This document shows, in pieces, positions 51,531 through 60,217 of a stretch of DNA of 64,000 bases. Below the pieces are notes generated by a model, which worked only from the letters and a program-made list of their open reading frames with translations, was not told the origin of the DNA and searched no databases. The position numbers and the translations under genes are program-made. Location: NCBI RefSeq assembly GCF_015999245.1, contig NZ_JAEAMR010000006.1, positions 204,758 to 268,757 of the forward strand, given 5' to 3'. This DNA is from Streptomyces sp. AV19 (GTDB lineage Bacteria > Actinomycetota > Actinomycetes > Streptomycetales > Streptomycetaceae). How positions within the stretch are numbered: position 1 is the stretch's first letter; each line of letters begins with the position of its first letter.

Positions 51531-52189
51531 TCGACGTCGTCGACAGGGCGCTGGAGAAGCGCGTCCGGCAGGACCTCCTCTTCCCCGAGACCTACGCCGT
51601 CGAGTTCCGCCCGCCGTCCGGCACGGCGCCCGGCGGAACCATCGGCACGGAGACCGTCGGCATCTACCTCCACGACATCCGTGAAGACCTCGACCGCAGG
51701 ACGACCGGGCTCGTCCACCGCATCGGTCCGCTGCCGGACTCCCCTTCCGGCAGGCTGGTGAAGCTGGCCCACCACGACCCGCCCCGCTACACCCGGCTGT
51801 CCTACCTGATCACAGCGTGGGCCCCGGACCCCATGACGTCCCACCGGATGCTGGGCGAGCTGCTGACCGGACTGTCCACGGACCCGGAGCTCGATCTCGA
51901 ACTGCCCAAGGTGCCGGAGGAGACGGGGCTGTGCGCGCGACTGGAGGTCGGGTTGCCGCCCGTGGATGACCGGGCCGTCCAGGAGCTGTGGTCGGCGGTC
52001 GGCCACGCGCTCGTCCCCGCCCTCCATGTCACGGTGACCGTGCCGCTGCTGAGTTTCGCCGTCGAGTACTACCGGTACTGGGTCACCGATGTCGACGAAC
52101 CGCTCATCCTGGGCGTCGAACTGCCCCGCGCGGACCCGCCCCCGATCTGGGACCACCGGCCGCGGCCGGGCGGGGAGCCGCGGGCATGA
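51527..52189 (+). CDS. DUF4255 eCIS protein (tail cap/terminator-like)
   Basis: A 220-residue protein: IDVVDRALEKRVRQDLLF, IYLHDIREDLDRR, HDPPRYTRLSYLITAWAPDPMTSHRMLGELL, all typical of DUF4255 (the Pvc16/Afp16-type N-terminal domain) that caps the tube and sheath. GTG 51527 overlaps the previous stop and the ATG of the ATPase overlaps its own stop, so the three last genes are coupled. Confidence 0.84.
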   Translation: MIDVVDRALEKRVRQDLLFPETYAVEFRPPSGTAPGGTIGTETVGIYLHDIREDLDRRTTGLVHRIGPLPDSPSGRLVKLAHHDPPRYTRLSYLITAWAPDPMTSHRMLGELLTGLSTDPELDLELPKVPEETGLCARLEVGLPPVDDRAVQELWSAVGHALVPALHVTVTVPLLSFAVEYYRYWVTDVDEPLILGVELPRADPPPIWDHRPRPGGEPRA

Positions 52190-53604
52190 CCACGACCCCG
52201 GTCCGCCCGCCCAGCCCCGCCGACGCCCTGCTGGCCCGGCTCGATCTCCTCCGGTACCGGGTCCGGCGGGCGGTCGCCGCCCACGCGGAGGGCGATCCGC
52301 AGCCGCTGGACGACCCGTTCCGCGGCCTGTACGTCTCCGACGACCTGGCGCCGCACCTGCTGCGCACCGTCCCCACGCCACTGCCGCCGGACGAGGCCGA
52401 ACAGCGGGCCGCCCAAGAGCTCGACGCCGCCGAACGGACCGGAACCGTAACGCCGTTGCGGGACCTCGCCCTCTCCCCGCTGGAGACGGACCTCCTGCTG
52501 GTGGCCCTCGCCCCCGACCTCGACCCGCGTTACGAACGCTGCTACGGCTACCTCAACGACGACGTCACCCTGCGCCGGGCCACCGTCGGCCTGGCCCTGC
52601 ACCTGTGCGGGCTGCGCCCCTCCGACCCGCGCGGACGCGCGGTCCTCGACCCCGCCGGAGCACTCCGCACGCGCGGACTGCTGGAGGTGCGGGACGCCGA
52701 ACGCCCCTATCTCACCCGCTCGTTGCACGTCCCCGACCGGGTGACGGATCACCTCCTGGGCCTCGGCGACCCGCCGCCCCCACCGGACCCGTCCCATCGG
52801 CTGGCCCGCCGCGTCGTCCCCGCCGTGGGCTGGGACGACCTCGTACTGCCGGAGCGTCCCCGCGCGCTGCTGCGCGACCTCGCCCGCCGGGTCCGGTACC
52901 GCGAACGCGTCCTCGGCGACTGGGCGATGCGTCCCGGCGGCGGACGGGGCCGGGGCGTCAGCGCCCTGTTCAGCGGTCCGTCCGGCACCGGCAAGACGCT
53001 CGCCGCCGAGGTCGTCGCCGCCGACCTGGGGCTGGAGCTGCGCATCGTCGATCTCTCCGCCGTCGTCGACAAGTACATCGGGGAGACCGAGAAGCGCCTC
53101 GAACTCCTCTTCTCCGGGGCCGATCCCGACCGCACCCTGCTGCTCTTCGACGAGGCGGACGGCGTCTTCGGCAAGCGGTCCCGGCCCGTCGACGCGCACG
53201 ACCGCTATGCCAACACCACGACGGCGTACCTGCTCCAGCGCCTGGAGTCCTTCGACGGCCTCACCGTGCTGACCACCAATGTGCACGACCACATCGACTC
53301 CGCGTTCCTGCGCCGGCTCGACCTCGTCGTCCCCTTCGGCCTGCCCGCCGCGGAGCAGCGCCGGGCGCTGTGGGACCGCTGTCTGGGCCATGCTCTGCCC
53401 CGCTCGCCGGAGCTCGATCTGGAGCTGCTGGCGGACGCGTTCGACCTGCCCGGGGGCGCCATCCGCTGCTGCGCCCTGACGGCGGCCTACCGGGCGGCGG
53501 AGACGGGCCGCCCGGTGGGCACCGGGGATCTGCTGGACGCGGTGCGCGACGAATACGGCAAGCTGGGACGCTACTTCGACGAGTCGGTGCTGCCGCCGGG
53601 CTGA
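52186..53604 (+). CDS. AAA+ ATPase of the eCIS (Pvc15/Cis15-like)
   Basis: A 472-residue protein. An N-terminal helical domain of about 230 residues is followed by the AAA module: Walker A GPSGTGKT at 264-271, Walker B LLLFDEAD near 319-326 with the catalytic Glu, and a sensor/arginine-finger region SAFLRRLDLVV. AAA+ proteins of this branch are found in all eCIS clusters and probably help assembly or loading of cargo. It is the last plus-strand gene, ending one base from the end of the convergent small gene. Confidence 0.9.
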   Translation: MTTTPVRPPSPADALLARLDLLRYRVRRAVAAHAEGDPQPLDDPFRGLYVSDDLAPHLLRTVPTPLPPDEAEQRAAQELDAAERTGTVTPLRDLALSPLETDLLLVALAPDLDPRYERCYGYLNDDVTLRRATVGLALHLCGLRPSDPRGRAVLDPAGALRTRGLLEVRDAERPYLTRSLHVPDRVTDHLLGLGDPPPPPDPSHRLARRVVPAVGWDDLVLPERPRALLRDLARRVRYRERVLGDWAMRPGGGRGRGVSALFSGPSGTGKTLAAEVVAADLGLELRIVDLSAVVDKYIGETEKRLELLFSGADPDRTLLLFDEADGVFGKRSRPVDAHDRYANTTTAYLLQRLESFDGLTVLTTNVHDHIDSAFLRRLDLVVPFGLPAAEQRRALWDRCLGHALPRSPELDLELLADAFDLPGGAIRCCALTAAYRAAETGRPVGTGDLLDAVRDEYGKLGRYFDESVLPPG

Positions 53605-53605
53605 G

Positions 53606-54034
53606 TCAGCCCTGGGATCCGGCCAGTACGGCGCGGGTCGGGGGCAGGACGAGCACGGCCTTGCCCGTGTACTCCGTGGACGGGTCGGTCTGTCCCGCCG
53701 GGTTGGACGCGGGGAGCATGGGCGTGAACACCAGCTCCAGGGGGCCGCCGTCGAGGACGACCTCGGTGCCGTGGTTGGTGCGGGCGTGGCGGGAGCGGTG
53801 GGCGGGCGTCAGTCGCAGCCGTGCCTCGCCCGCGCCGAAGACGGGGTACGCCGGAGTCGAGTACGAGAGATAGATCCTCAGCTGCTCGATGTCGTCGGGT
53901 ACGCACGCGGGTTGGTGTTCCACCAGGAATCCGGCGGAGCCCGGCAGCGGAGTGGGGACCGGGATGAGTGTCCCCGACGGGACGATCAACGGCTGGGGTA
54001 TGACGAGGTCGCCTGCGCGTAACAGTCGGGCCAT
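53606..54034 (-). CDS. Unrecognised eCIS-associated protein of 142 residues
   Basis: A beta-rich protein starting MARLLRAGDLVIPQPLIVPSG, with PACVPDDIEQLRIYLSYSTPAY and a C-terminal LVFTPMLPAS...EYTGKAVLVLPP. No family was recognised. It is last in the sheath-tube-sheath operon, 62 bases behind the second sheath, with GAGGA before ATG 54034. Its place beside the sheath genes suggests a particle component or chaperone. Confidence 0.6.
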   Translation of the reverse strand: MARLLRAGDLVIPQPLIVPSGTLIPVPTPLPGSAGFLVEHQPACVPDDIEQLRIYLSYSTPAYPVFGAGEARLRLTPAHRSRHARTNHGTEVVLDGGPLELVFTPMLPASNPAGQTDPSTEYTGKAVLVLPPTRAVLAGSQG

Positions 54035-54096
54035 GTGGGGTCCTCGTGCCGGGCGGTCCCGCCGGCCCCGCCCGAGCGGGGCCGGCGGGCGAGCCG

Positions 54097-55386
54097 TCAG
54101 CTGGTCTGGCCGGACTGGCCGGCGATCTGGGTGATGGTGAAGTGCACGAACTCGGCCGGGCGTACGGGCGCGACGCCGATGTCGCAGACCACCTTGCCCT
54201 CGTCCATACTCTCCGGCCTGTTGTTGGTGGCATCGCAGATCACATAGAACGCCTCGTCCGGCGTGCGGCCCGCGAGGGCGCCCTGGCGCCACTGGTCGGT
54301 GAGGAACGACGACACCGAATGCCGCAACGTCGCCCACAACCGCTCGTCGTTCGGCTCGAACACCGCCCACGTCGACGACTGACGGATCGAATCCGAGAGG
54401 AACGACACCAGGCGGCGCACGTTCAGGTACTTCCAGTCACGGGTGCTCGACCGCGTCCGGGCACCCCACACGAGCAGGCCCCGGTCGGGGAAGACGCGCA
54501 GGCAGTTGACGCCCGCCTGGTTCAGCTCCCCGTGCTCGTCGTCCGTGAGGAGGGTGTCGAGCTTGAGGACGCCGCGGAGGTTCTGGTTGGCGGGTGCCTT
54601 GAAGACGCCGCGTTCGGCGTCGGTGCGCGCCCAGACTCCCGCGATGTGTCCGCAGGGAGGAACGGTGCGTTCCTCGGCGTTGACGCCCGGCACCGTGATC
54701 CACGGGTAGTACAGGGTGGCGAAGGCGTCGGTGTCGGACGAGCCGGGCTCCCCGGCGAAGGCCTTCATGTCACCGGACTCCAGGTCCGGTGGCGGGTCGA
54801 GGATCGCGAGCCGGTTGCGCTGCTCGGTGCAGTGCTTGAGCACCTCGTCCATCCTGGCCTTGCCCTCGTTCTGGTCGGGCGGGTCGAGGGATGTCGCGGC
54901 CTTCGTCATGTCCCAGAGGCTGGGCACGGCGACCATGGTGACCTCGGGGACGGTCTCCAGACCGGCCAGGCCCGTGCGGGCGTCCACGTCGCCCTTGAGC
55001 TCCGTGGGGATCACGGCGTTCGCGGGGTTGGTGAAGCCCACCACGTAGCAGGTCCGTCCACCGTTGGCGAAGAACCCGTAGACCGCCTCGGCCAGCGGGA
55101 AGCACCGCTCCAAGGTCGGGATGAGGGTCGAATCGTCCGTCTCCGCGAGCTCCTCGGCGATCCCCGCCATGCTGTAGCGGGCCGCGAACTCCCGCCAACT
55201 TCCGATCTTCTGCGGTAACTTGCGCTCCGCCTCGGTGAACGGCCTGGGCGTCACATCCGTGCCGTCCTTGGGCGAGACCCTCGTGTAGCCGAGGAACGCC
55301 GGAACGGACGTGCTCGCCCCGGTGATCGTGCGTACTCCGCTGGGGAGTTCCTTGACGAAGACTCCCGGAGGGTTCGGATCGGGCAT
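54097..55386 (-). CDS. Tail sheath protein, shorter paralogue
   Basis: A 429-residue contractile sheath protein. It opens PPGVFVKELPSGVRTITGASTSVPAFLGY, then has AEAVYGFFANGGRTCYVV, DTDAFATLYYPWITVPG and GHIAGVWARTDAERGVFKAPAN. It ends FEPNDERLWATLRHSVSSFL...VRPAEFVHFTITQIAGQ, the canonical sheath C-terminus that hooks neighbouring subunits. It is third of the minus-strand operon, behind tube and the longer sheath. Its 3' half is partly identical at DNA level to the other sheath (54278-54393), pointing to recent conversion. The two sheaths may co-polymerise. Confidence 0.92.
   Translation of the reverse strand: MPDPNPPGVFVKELPSGVRTITGASTSVPAFLGYTRVSPKDGTDVTPRPFTEAERKLPQKIGSWREFAARYSMAGIAEELAETDDSTLIPTLERCFPLAEAVYGFFANGGRTCYVVGFTNPANAVIPTELKGDVDARTGLAGLETVPEVTMVAVPSLWDMTKAATSLDPPDQNEGKARMDEVLKHCTEQRNRLAILDPPPDLESGDMKAFAGEPGSSDTDAFATLYYPWITVPGVNAEERTVPPCGHIAGVWARTDAERGVFKAPANQNLRGVLKLDTLLTDDEHGELNQAGVNCLRVFPDRGLLVWGARTRSSTRDWKYLNVRRLVSFLSDSIRQSSTWAVFEPNDERLWATLRHSVSSFLTDQWRQGALAGRTPDEAFYVICDATNNRPESMDEGKVVCDIGVAPVRPAEFVHFTITQIAGQSGQTS
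54278..54393. repeat. 116-bp segment identical to the other sheath gene (first copy)
   Basis: These bases equal 56056-56171 exactly, while the flanks differ. The block encodes the C-terminal part around WAVFEPNDERLWATLRHSVS. Synonymous sites within it are also identical, which is a sign of recent recombination between paralogues and not only of protein constraint. Confidence 0.85.
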
Positions 55387-55417
55387 CTGCGCTCCTTGAG
55401 GGTGGGGACGAGCCGAA

Positions 55418-55858
55418 CTACTCGACGGTGATGTCCTCGTAGGTGATGGTCACCTGTTCCGTCGCGGGACCGGATTCCGCGGCGCCCAGCGACGGCCCCT
55501 CCCAGCGCGACGCCCAGGCGTTGCTGAGATGGATGCGGCGGACGGTCTGCTTCTTGGCGTCCTTGAGGGCGATGGTGATGTTCTGCCGGGCGCTGTCGAG
55601 GTCGGCGTTGACGAGCGTCGCCTTGATCCAGTCGGTGAAGGCGGTGCTCTTGTCCATGCCGCGGGTGATGGTGATCTCGCCCGACTTCCGGGACCCGGGT
55701 TGTTTGCGGACGAGGAGTTCGCCTGTGGGCGACACCTGCCGGACCTCGACCACGTCCTGCTCCAACTGGAGCCCGGAGACGCTCTGGACGGTCTCCACCT
55801 GGAACTTGCCGAGTTCGACGGCGAAGGTGCTGCTGCTGAAGCTGTCACCGGTCAACAT
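55418..55858 (-). CDS. Main tail-tube protein (T4 gp19-like)
   Basis: A 146-residue tube protein: SFSSSTFAVELGKFQVETVQSVSGLQLEQDVVEV is the typical opening, then EITITRGMDKSTAFTDWI and IHLSNAWASRWEGP, ending TEQVTITYEDI. It should stack into the inner tube of the injection device. It lies between the two sheath genes, 16 bases after the longer sheath and 31 before the shorter. A second tube-type gene sits at 38380. Confidence 0.92.
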   Translation of the reverse strand: MLTGDSFSSSTFAVELGKFQVETVQSVSGLQLEQDVVEVRQVSPTGELLVRKQPGSRKSGEITITRGMDKSTAFTDWIKATLVNADLDSARQNITIALKDAKKQTVRRIHLSNAWASRWEGPSLGAAESGPATEQVTITYEDITVE

Positions 55859-55874
55859 GAGCGGTCCTCCTGGC

Positions 55875-57365
55875 TCAGCTGGTCTTGCCGGGCTGCCCGG
55901 CGATCTGGGTGATCGTGAAGTGCACGAACTCGGCGGGGCGTACGGGCGCGACGCCGATGTCGCAGACGACCTTGCCCTCGTCGATGGACTCGCGCCTGTT
56001 GTTGGTGTCGTCGCAGATCACGTAGAACGCCTCGTCGGGCTTGTGACCGACGAGCGCGCCCTGGCGCCACTGGTCGGTGAGGAACGACGACACCGAATGC
56101 CGCAACGTCGCCCACAACCGCTCGTCGTTCGGCTCGAACACCGCCCACGTCGACGACTGACGGATCGAATCGGACAGGAACGACACCAGACGACGCACGT
56201 TCACATACTTCCAGTCACGACTGCTCGACCGCGTCCGGGCGCCCCACACCAACAGACCACGGTCGGGAAACACCCGCAGACAGTTGACGCCCTTCTCGTT
56301 CAGCTCCCCGTTCTGCCCGTCCGTGAGGATGGTGGGCACGGACAGGACGCCGCGGAGGTTCTGGTTGGCGGGCGCCTTGAACACACCGCGTTCGGCGTCG
56401 GTGCGCGCCCAGACTCCCGCGATGTGTCCGCACGGCGGCACGGTGCGGGACACTCCCTGCAACCCGGGGACGGTGACCCAGGGGTAGTAGAGAGTGGTGA
56501 AGGCAGCGTCGTCCGTGGTGTGCGAAGCCAACTCCTCGGCGAAGGCGATGGCTTCGGTGGGCTTCGTGCTGCCGGGCGGAGGCTCCGCGATCGCCAACCG
56601 GTTCCGCATCCTCGTGCAGTGCTGCACGACGGAGTCGATGACCGGCCGGGCAGCCGCCGCGGCCTGGTTGTTCGTCCAGAGGTCCGGGACGGCGACCATA
56701 TGGACGTCGGGGACGGTCAGCAGCCCGGTCAGGCCGGAGTCGACCTCCGCCTTGAGGTTGTTGTTCCCGGGGTCGAGCGGGACGACGTAGCACTTGGTCC
56801 CGCCGTTGGCGAAGAAGCCGTAAACCGCCTCGGCGAGCGCGTACTTCTGCCCTGCCGTGAGCTTTTCCTTGAGCCCGGTGAGCTCGCGCCAGCGCGCGGC
56901 CACGGGCCACCAGGGCTTGCCCTTGGCCTCCCAGTTGGCGTGCCCCGCAAGGTCCTTGACCTTCAGCACGGTGTCGTCGACGAACTTCTTGTCCTCTTCG
57001 GGCAGCTCACGGCCCGCCCCCAACGCCTCCTTCAACGTGCCGAAGCGCGCGTAGTCCTCGGCGGAGATGTGCTCGGGAACAGCCTGACCTTTGAGGGTGT
57101 CGTCCGCGTCCTTGAAGTCGGTCTGGGGCTGCTTCAGAGGCGCCAGCGCCTCATCGACCTCCTTCGGCGTGAGCCCGGAGCGGAAGTGGAACGCGTCGAC
57201 GAACTCGTTCCAACTCCGCACGGGCTGCGGCGTACTGCCGGTTTCGGGCCGGACGACCGGGTAGCCGAGGAACGCGGGCGTGGACGTGCCCGCTCCGGTG
57301 ATGATCCGTAATCCGCTGGGGATTTCCTTGACGTAGACCCCGGGCGCCGGGAGATCTGCGGCCAT
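55875..57365 (-). CDS. Tail sheath protein, longer paralogue
   Basis: A 496-residue sheath protein that starts PAPGVYVKEIPSGLRIITGAGTSTPAFLGY and shares the AEAVYGFFANGG and C-terminal segments with the shorter paralogue. It carries an extra insertion of about 70-80 residues near 70-150 (KEVDEALAPLKQPQTDFKD ... WWPVAARW). The C-terminal region contains the 116-bp block also present in 54097-55386. ATG 57365 has GAAGGG upstream. It is first of the sheath-tube-sheath operon. Two sheaths of different outer domains may decorate the particle in mixed or alternate fashion. Confidence 0.92.
   Translation of the reverse strand: MAADLPAPGVYVKEIPSGLRIITGAGTSTPAFLGYPVVRPETGSTPQPVRSWNEFVDAFHFRSGLTPKEVDEALAPLKQPQTDFKDADDTLKGQAVPEHISAEDYARFGTLKEALGAGRELPEEDKKFVDDTVLKVKDLAGHANWEAKGKPWWPVAARWRELTGLKEKLTAGQKYALAEAVYGFFANGGTKCYVVPLDPGNNNLKAEVDSGLTGLLTVPDVHMVAVPDLWTNNQAAAAARPVIDSVVQHCTRMRNRLAIAEPPPGSTKPTEAIAFAEELASHTTDDAAFTTLYYPWVTVPGLQGVSRTVPPCGHIAGVWARTDAERGVFKAPANQNLRGVLSVPTILTDGQNGELNEKGVNCLRVFPDRGLLVWGARTRSSSRDWKYVNVRRLVSFLSDSIRQSSTWAVFEPNDERLWATLRHSVSSFLTDQWRQGALVGHKPDEAFYVICDDTNNRRESIDEGKVVCDIGVAPVRPAEFVHFTITQIAGQPGKTS
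56056..56171. repeat. 116-bp segment identical to the other sheath gene (second copy)
   Basis: Identical to 54278-54393 base for base. Beyond both ends the two sheath genes diverge at synonymous positions. The block is therefore the trace of a conversion or short recombination event. Confidence 0.85.
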
Positions 57366-57725
57366 ACGACTCTGCCCTTCGTGAGGCGTCTGGTACACCT
57401 CCGGACAGCCGTACCCACACCGGCGCACCACGGCGCACTGTCACCTCACGGACACCCCAAACCACTCTTCCGGGTGAAATCACCACATGCCCAGGTGAGT
57501 TGCCTGCTTCACTTGCCCCTGGCAAGGAGTGGGCGATCAGGGCGTCTGCGCGACCGGCAGGGAGGGCATTTCCGGCGGGATGCCAGACTTTCGAATGCCG
57601 ATACCCTGCGCCGCATTCATATGAGCAAGCATTCCCGCGCGAACCGGAATACGGGAATCAGGCACAGGCGGACCCGTCGCACATGGCGCGGCACTCGGGG
57701 CCGATTTCCGGCCAACGGGCCCTGG

Positions 57726-57739
57726 TTCAAGGTTGAACG
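57726..57739. promoter_or_regulatory. 14-bp palindrome GTTCAA-GG-TTGAAC
   Basis: Six-base arms pair perfectly around GG. It lies about 360 bases before the sheath-operon ATG and about 485 before the DegT-like gene, so it might belong to either. Nearby GTTAAC (57741-57746) and TATATT (57768-57773) might form a promoter, though the spacing is long. Confidence 0.4.
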
Positions 57740-57965
57740 GTTAACACGGAGCGATCAACCGTGCGCTATATTCGACGAGGCGCCGCGTTCGTGAGGAAAC
57801 GTCAGACCGACGTTCACGCGAAACGCGTGGGTGTGCCGTATTTCACGCACCCCGAAAGCAGGCCTCGGGCCACCCATCCCCGCTGAGCCTCGCGCCCACG
57901 CAGTGTCTTCGTCGACCCTAGTGTCGCGTGATCCATGTGGTGTCACTTGAGGCTGGTCGGCTCGT

Positions 57966-58137
57966 TGAGCCGGCGTTTGAGGACGAGCGGCGGAGCCGCG
58001 ATACGGGGTCCGGGGCGGAGCCCCGAAAAGGGGGTGCAGGGGGCGGAGCCCCCGCCTCACCGCGCGGAGCGCGGTGCCGGGCCGAGGGGCGGAGCCCCGG
58101 AAGAAACGGTGAAAGGGCGGGCCGGGGGCACAACCCA
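57966..58137. repeat. Second copy of the dispersed Streptomyces repeat
   Basis: The segment begins GAGCCGGCGTTTGAGGACGA and ends GAAACGGTGAAAGGGCGGG, both also present at 19524-19620, with CGCGGAGCGCGG between. Nested GGGGC-GGAG-CCCC and GGGGGC-GGAG-CCCCC hairpins fill the middle. The family is common in Streptomyces intergenic regions. It lies just before the DegT-like gene. Confidence 0.75.
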
Positions 58138-58223
58138 TTCATGCCCCGGCGTTATCGCACCGGCTATTGGACATCCGCCCCCACCCCCTGTCACGCTCGA
58201 ATTCGAGCCCGGAGGTGCGCCCC

Positions 58224-59543
58224 ATGCCCGACACAGCCGCACTCCACGCAGACCTCCACGCGGACCCCCACCCCGCCCTCACCGGCGGCAGCCGCCCCGT
58301 CGCCCCCGACCCCCCGGTCTGGCCGGAGCGGGGCGAGGAGGAGGCCCGCCTCCTCCAGGAAGTCCTGCGGGACGGCAGGTGGTCCACCCCCGCCGGCCCC
58401 CGCACCACCCGCTTCGAGCACCGCTTCGCCGAGCTCCAGGCCCTGCCGTCGCCGTCCCACGTCCGTTGCGTCACCAGCGGCACCGTCGCCCTACAGCTCG
58501 CCTGCGAGGCCCTCGGGCTCGGGCCCGGCGACGAGGTCGTCGTCCCCGGGCTCGCCGAGCAGGGCACGGCCGGCGCCGTCCTCGACGCCAACGCCGTCCC
58601 CGTGCTCGTCGACGTCTCGCCCGACACCTGGTGCCTCGATCCGGCCGCCGTCACGGCCGCGATCACCGACCGCACCCGGGCCGTGATCGCGGTGCACCTG
58701 TACGGAACGATGCCCGACCTCACCGAGCTCACCGCCCTCGCCGCCCAGAACGGCCTGGCCCTCATCGAGGACTGCGCCCACGCGCACGGAGCCCGGTGGG
58801 AGGAGCACGGCGCGGGCGCGTTCGGCACCATGTCCGTCTTCAGCTTCGGGGCGAGCCGGACGCTGACCGCCGGCGAGGGCGGATGCGTCGTCACCTCCGA
58901 CGCCGTCCTCGCCGACCAGTTGAGCAGTCTGCGCGACAGCGGACGGCCGCCGTCGGACGTCCCGCCCCCCTTCTGGCGCCCCGTCCAGAGCGGCAACCAC
59001 CGCATGACCGAGTGGCAGGCGGCCGTACTCCTCGCCCAGTGCGACCGGTTCGAGGAACAGCGCGACCGCCGCGAGCGCGTCGTCGCCGCCTGGCGCGAGG
59101 CCGCCGAGCGGAGCGGCTTCCTGCGCCCGGCCCGGGTGCTCCCCGGCGTCCGCCGCCCGCCCGGTTACGCGTTCGCCGCGTCCTACGACGAACGGGCCCT
59201 GAACGGCGTCCCCGTGGAGACCTTCCGCGCCGCCCTGGCCGCCGAACTCTCCGCCCCCGTCGAGCCCTGCTACCGCCCGCTCGGCGACTCCCCCTTCTAC
59301 CGTCCCCGCACCAAGCGCAAGCACTGGCTTTCGGCCGCGTACTGGAACGCCATCGATCCGGCGCGTTCCGATCTTCCCAACTGTGCGACGCTGCACCGCA
59401 CTTCGGTGGTCGTTCCGCACGCGGCGACCTTGCGGCCGGGCGCGGAGGAGCACCTGCCGCAGGCGCTGGAGAAGATTGCCCGAGGTGCGGACCGGCTGCG
59501 ACGGTGGCGGTCCGACCCATGGTCATCGCATTCGCACCTGTGA
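58224..59543 (+). CDS. DegT/DnrJ/EryC1/StrS-family protein with Lys-to-Arg change
   Basis: A 439-residue PLP fold-type I protein: GRWSTPAGPRTTRFEHRFAEL, RCVTSGTVALQLACEALGLGPGDEVVVPG, IEDCAHAHGARW and FSFGASRTLTAGEGG. In active sugar aminotransferases and AHBA synthase the last motif has Lys (SFxxxKxLTxGEGG) for the PLP Schiff base; here position 212 is Arg (codon CGG). A dehydratase-like, binding or scaffold role is more likely than transamination, unless another lysine substitutes. ATG 58224 follows GGAGGTG. It stands alone, with unrelated genes on either side. Confidence 0.85.
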   Translation: MPDTAALHADLHADPHPALTGGSRPVAPDPPVWPERGEEEARLLQEVLRDGRWSTPAGPRTTRFEHRFAELQALPSPSHVRCVTSGTVALQLACEALGLGPGDEVVVPGLAEQGTAGAVLDANAVPVLVDVSPDTWCLDPAAVTAAITDRTRAVIAVHLYGTMPDLTELTALAAQNGLALIEDCAHAHGARWEEHGAGAFGTMSVFSFGASRTLTAGEGGCVVTSDAVLADQLSSLRDSGRPPSDVPPPFWRPVQSGNHRMTEWQAAVLLAQCDRFEEQRDRRERVVAAWREAAERSGFLRPARVLPGVRRPPGYAFAASYDERALNGVPVETFRAALAAELSAPVEPCYRPLGDSPFYRPRTKRKHWLSAAYWNAIDPARSDLPNCATLHRTSVVVPHAATLRPGAEEHLPQALEKIARGADRLRRWRSDPWSSHSHL

Positions 59544-59682
59544 CCGAACGGTCCGCGCCGTAATCGGTCCGGCCGTATCTGACCCTGCGTCAGGGCCGAA
59601 GCTGCCCCGAAGGTGGGAGGCCTGTGCGCCGATGGCACCCGGCCATCCCTCGTTGCGCATCGTGGAGAGAGGAAGTCCGTCC

Positions 59683-60141
59683 ATGGCTCCGATCCCGGTG
59701 AAGCCCGGCACGTACAAGATCCACGCGCACATCATCGGCCCCACCAGTCTGCTGACGGCCACCGAGTACGCCGTGAAGCACGGTGCCCCCGTCATCACCG
59801 ACCGCTTCAACCCGCTCCCGATCGAGCAGGAGTGGGTGATCGACTACCCCGAGACCGGGCAGGAGCCCGTGCCCGGGTCGCCGTACGTGGTCCACCTCGC
59901 CCACCACCCCGCCGCGGGCCTCGTCGTCCCCGAGGACAAGCTGTTCGTCAACAGCGTTCCGCGCGCCGAGTGGGCGAAGTTCACCTTCGAGCGGGTCATC
60001 GGCGGGATCAAGATCCTGTCCGACAAGGGCCTCGCCCTGCGGGCCGGCCACCGCGGCGCGCAGATCGAACTCGTGGCCCCCAAGCCCGAGTTCCAGGAGA
60101 CCTGGACGCTGGAGTACGCGGGCCCGATCCCCACGGAGTAA
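59683..60141 (+). CDS. Probable beta-trefoil protein (I66 inhibitor / ricin-B-like)
   Basis: A 152-residue cytosolic-looking protein with IPVKPGTYKIHAHIIGPTSLLTA, a hydrophobic beta pattern repeated about three times, and a terminal FQETWTLEYAGPIPTE. The QxW-like end and threefold pattern suit a beta-trefoil; the family of I66 serine protease inhibitors is the closest I recall. There is no signal peptide. ATG 59683 follows GAGAGAGGAAG. The function is not certain. Confidence 0.55.
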   Translation: MAPIPVKPGTYKIHAHIIGPTSLLTATEYAVKHGAPVITDRFNPLPIEQEWVIDYPETGQEPVPGSPYVVHLAHHPAAGLVVPEDKLFVNSVPRAEWAKFTFERVIGGIKILSDKGLALRAGHRGAQIELVAPKPEFQETWTLEYAGPIPTE

Positions 60142-60217
60142 CGAGTGACCACGGGGTGACCGTCCGCCGCCCGGACGGTCACCCCGTCGTCGCGCCGCCC
60201 CGTCCTGTCCCGTCCGG

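Larger units (their letters stand above)
57366..58223. other. Divergent intergenic region upstream of the sheath operon
   Basis: About 860 bases. They contain the promoter of the sheath operon (toward lower coordinates), a palindrome at 57726-57739, TATATT at 57768-57773 as a possible -10, a weak 57-codon frame at 57621-57794 (Arg-rich, no ribosome site), and the dispersed repeat at about 57966-58137. Nothing else is supportable. Confidence 0.5.

Noticed and set aside
54278..56171. Insertion sequence ends suggested by the 116-bp identical block
   Set aside because: The block lies inside two homologous sheath genes in the same orientation and phase, so it is paralogue identity.
57621..57794. 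57-residue ORF upstream of the sheath operon
   Set aside because: Arg-rich, no ribosome site, no motif and no coupling; it is probably chance.
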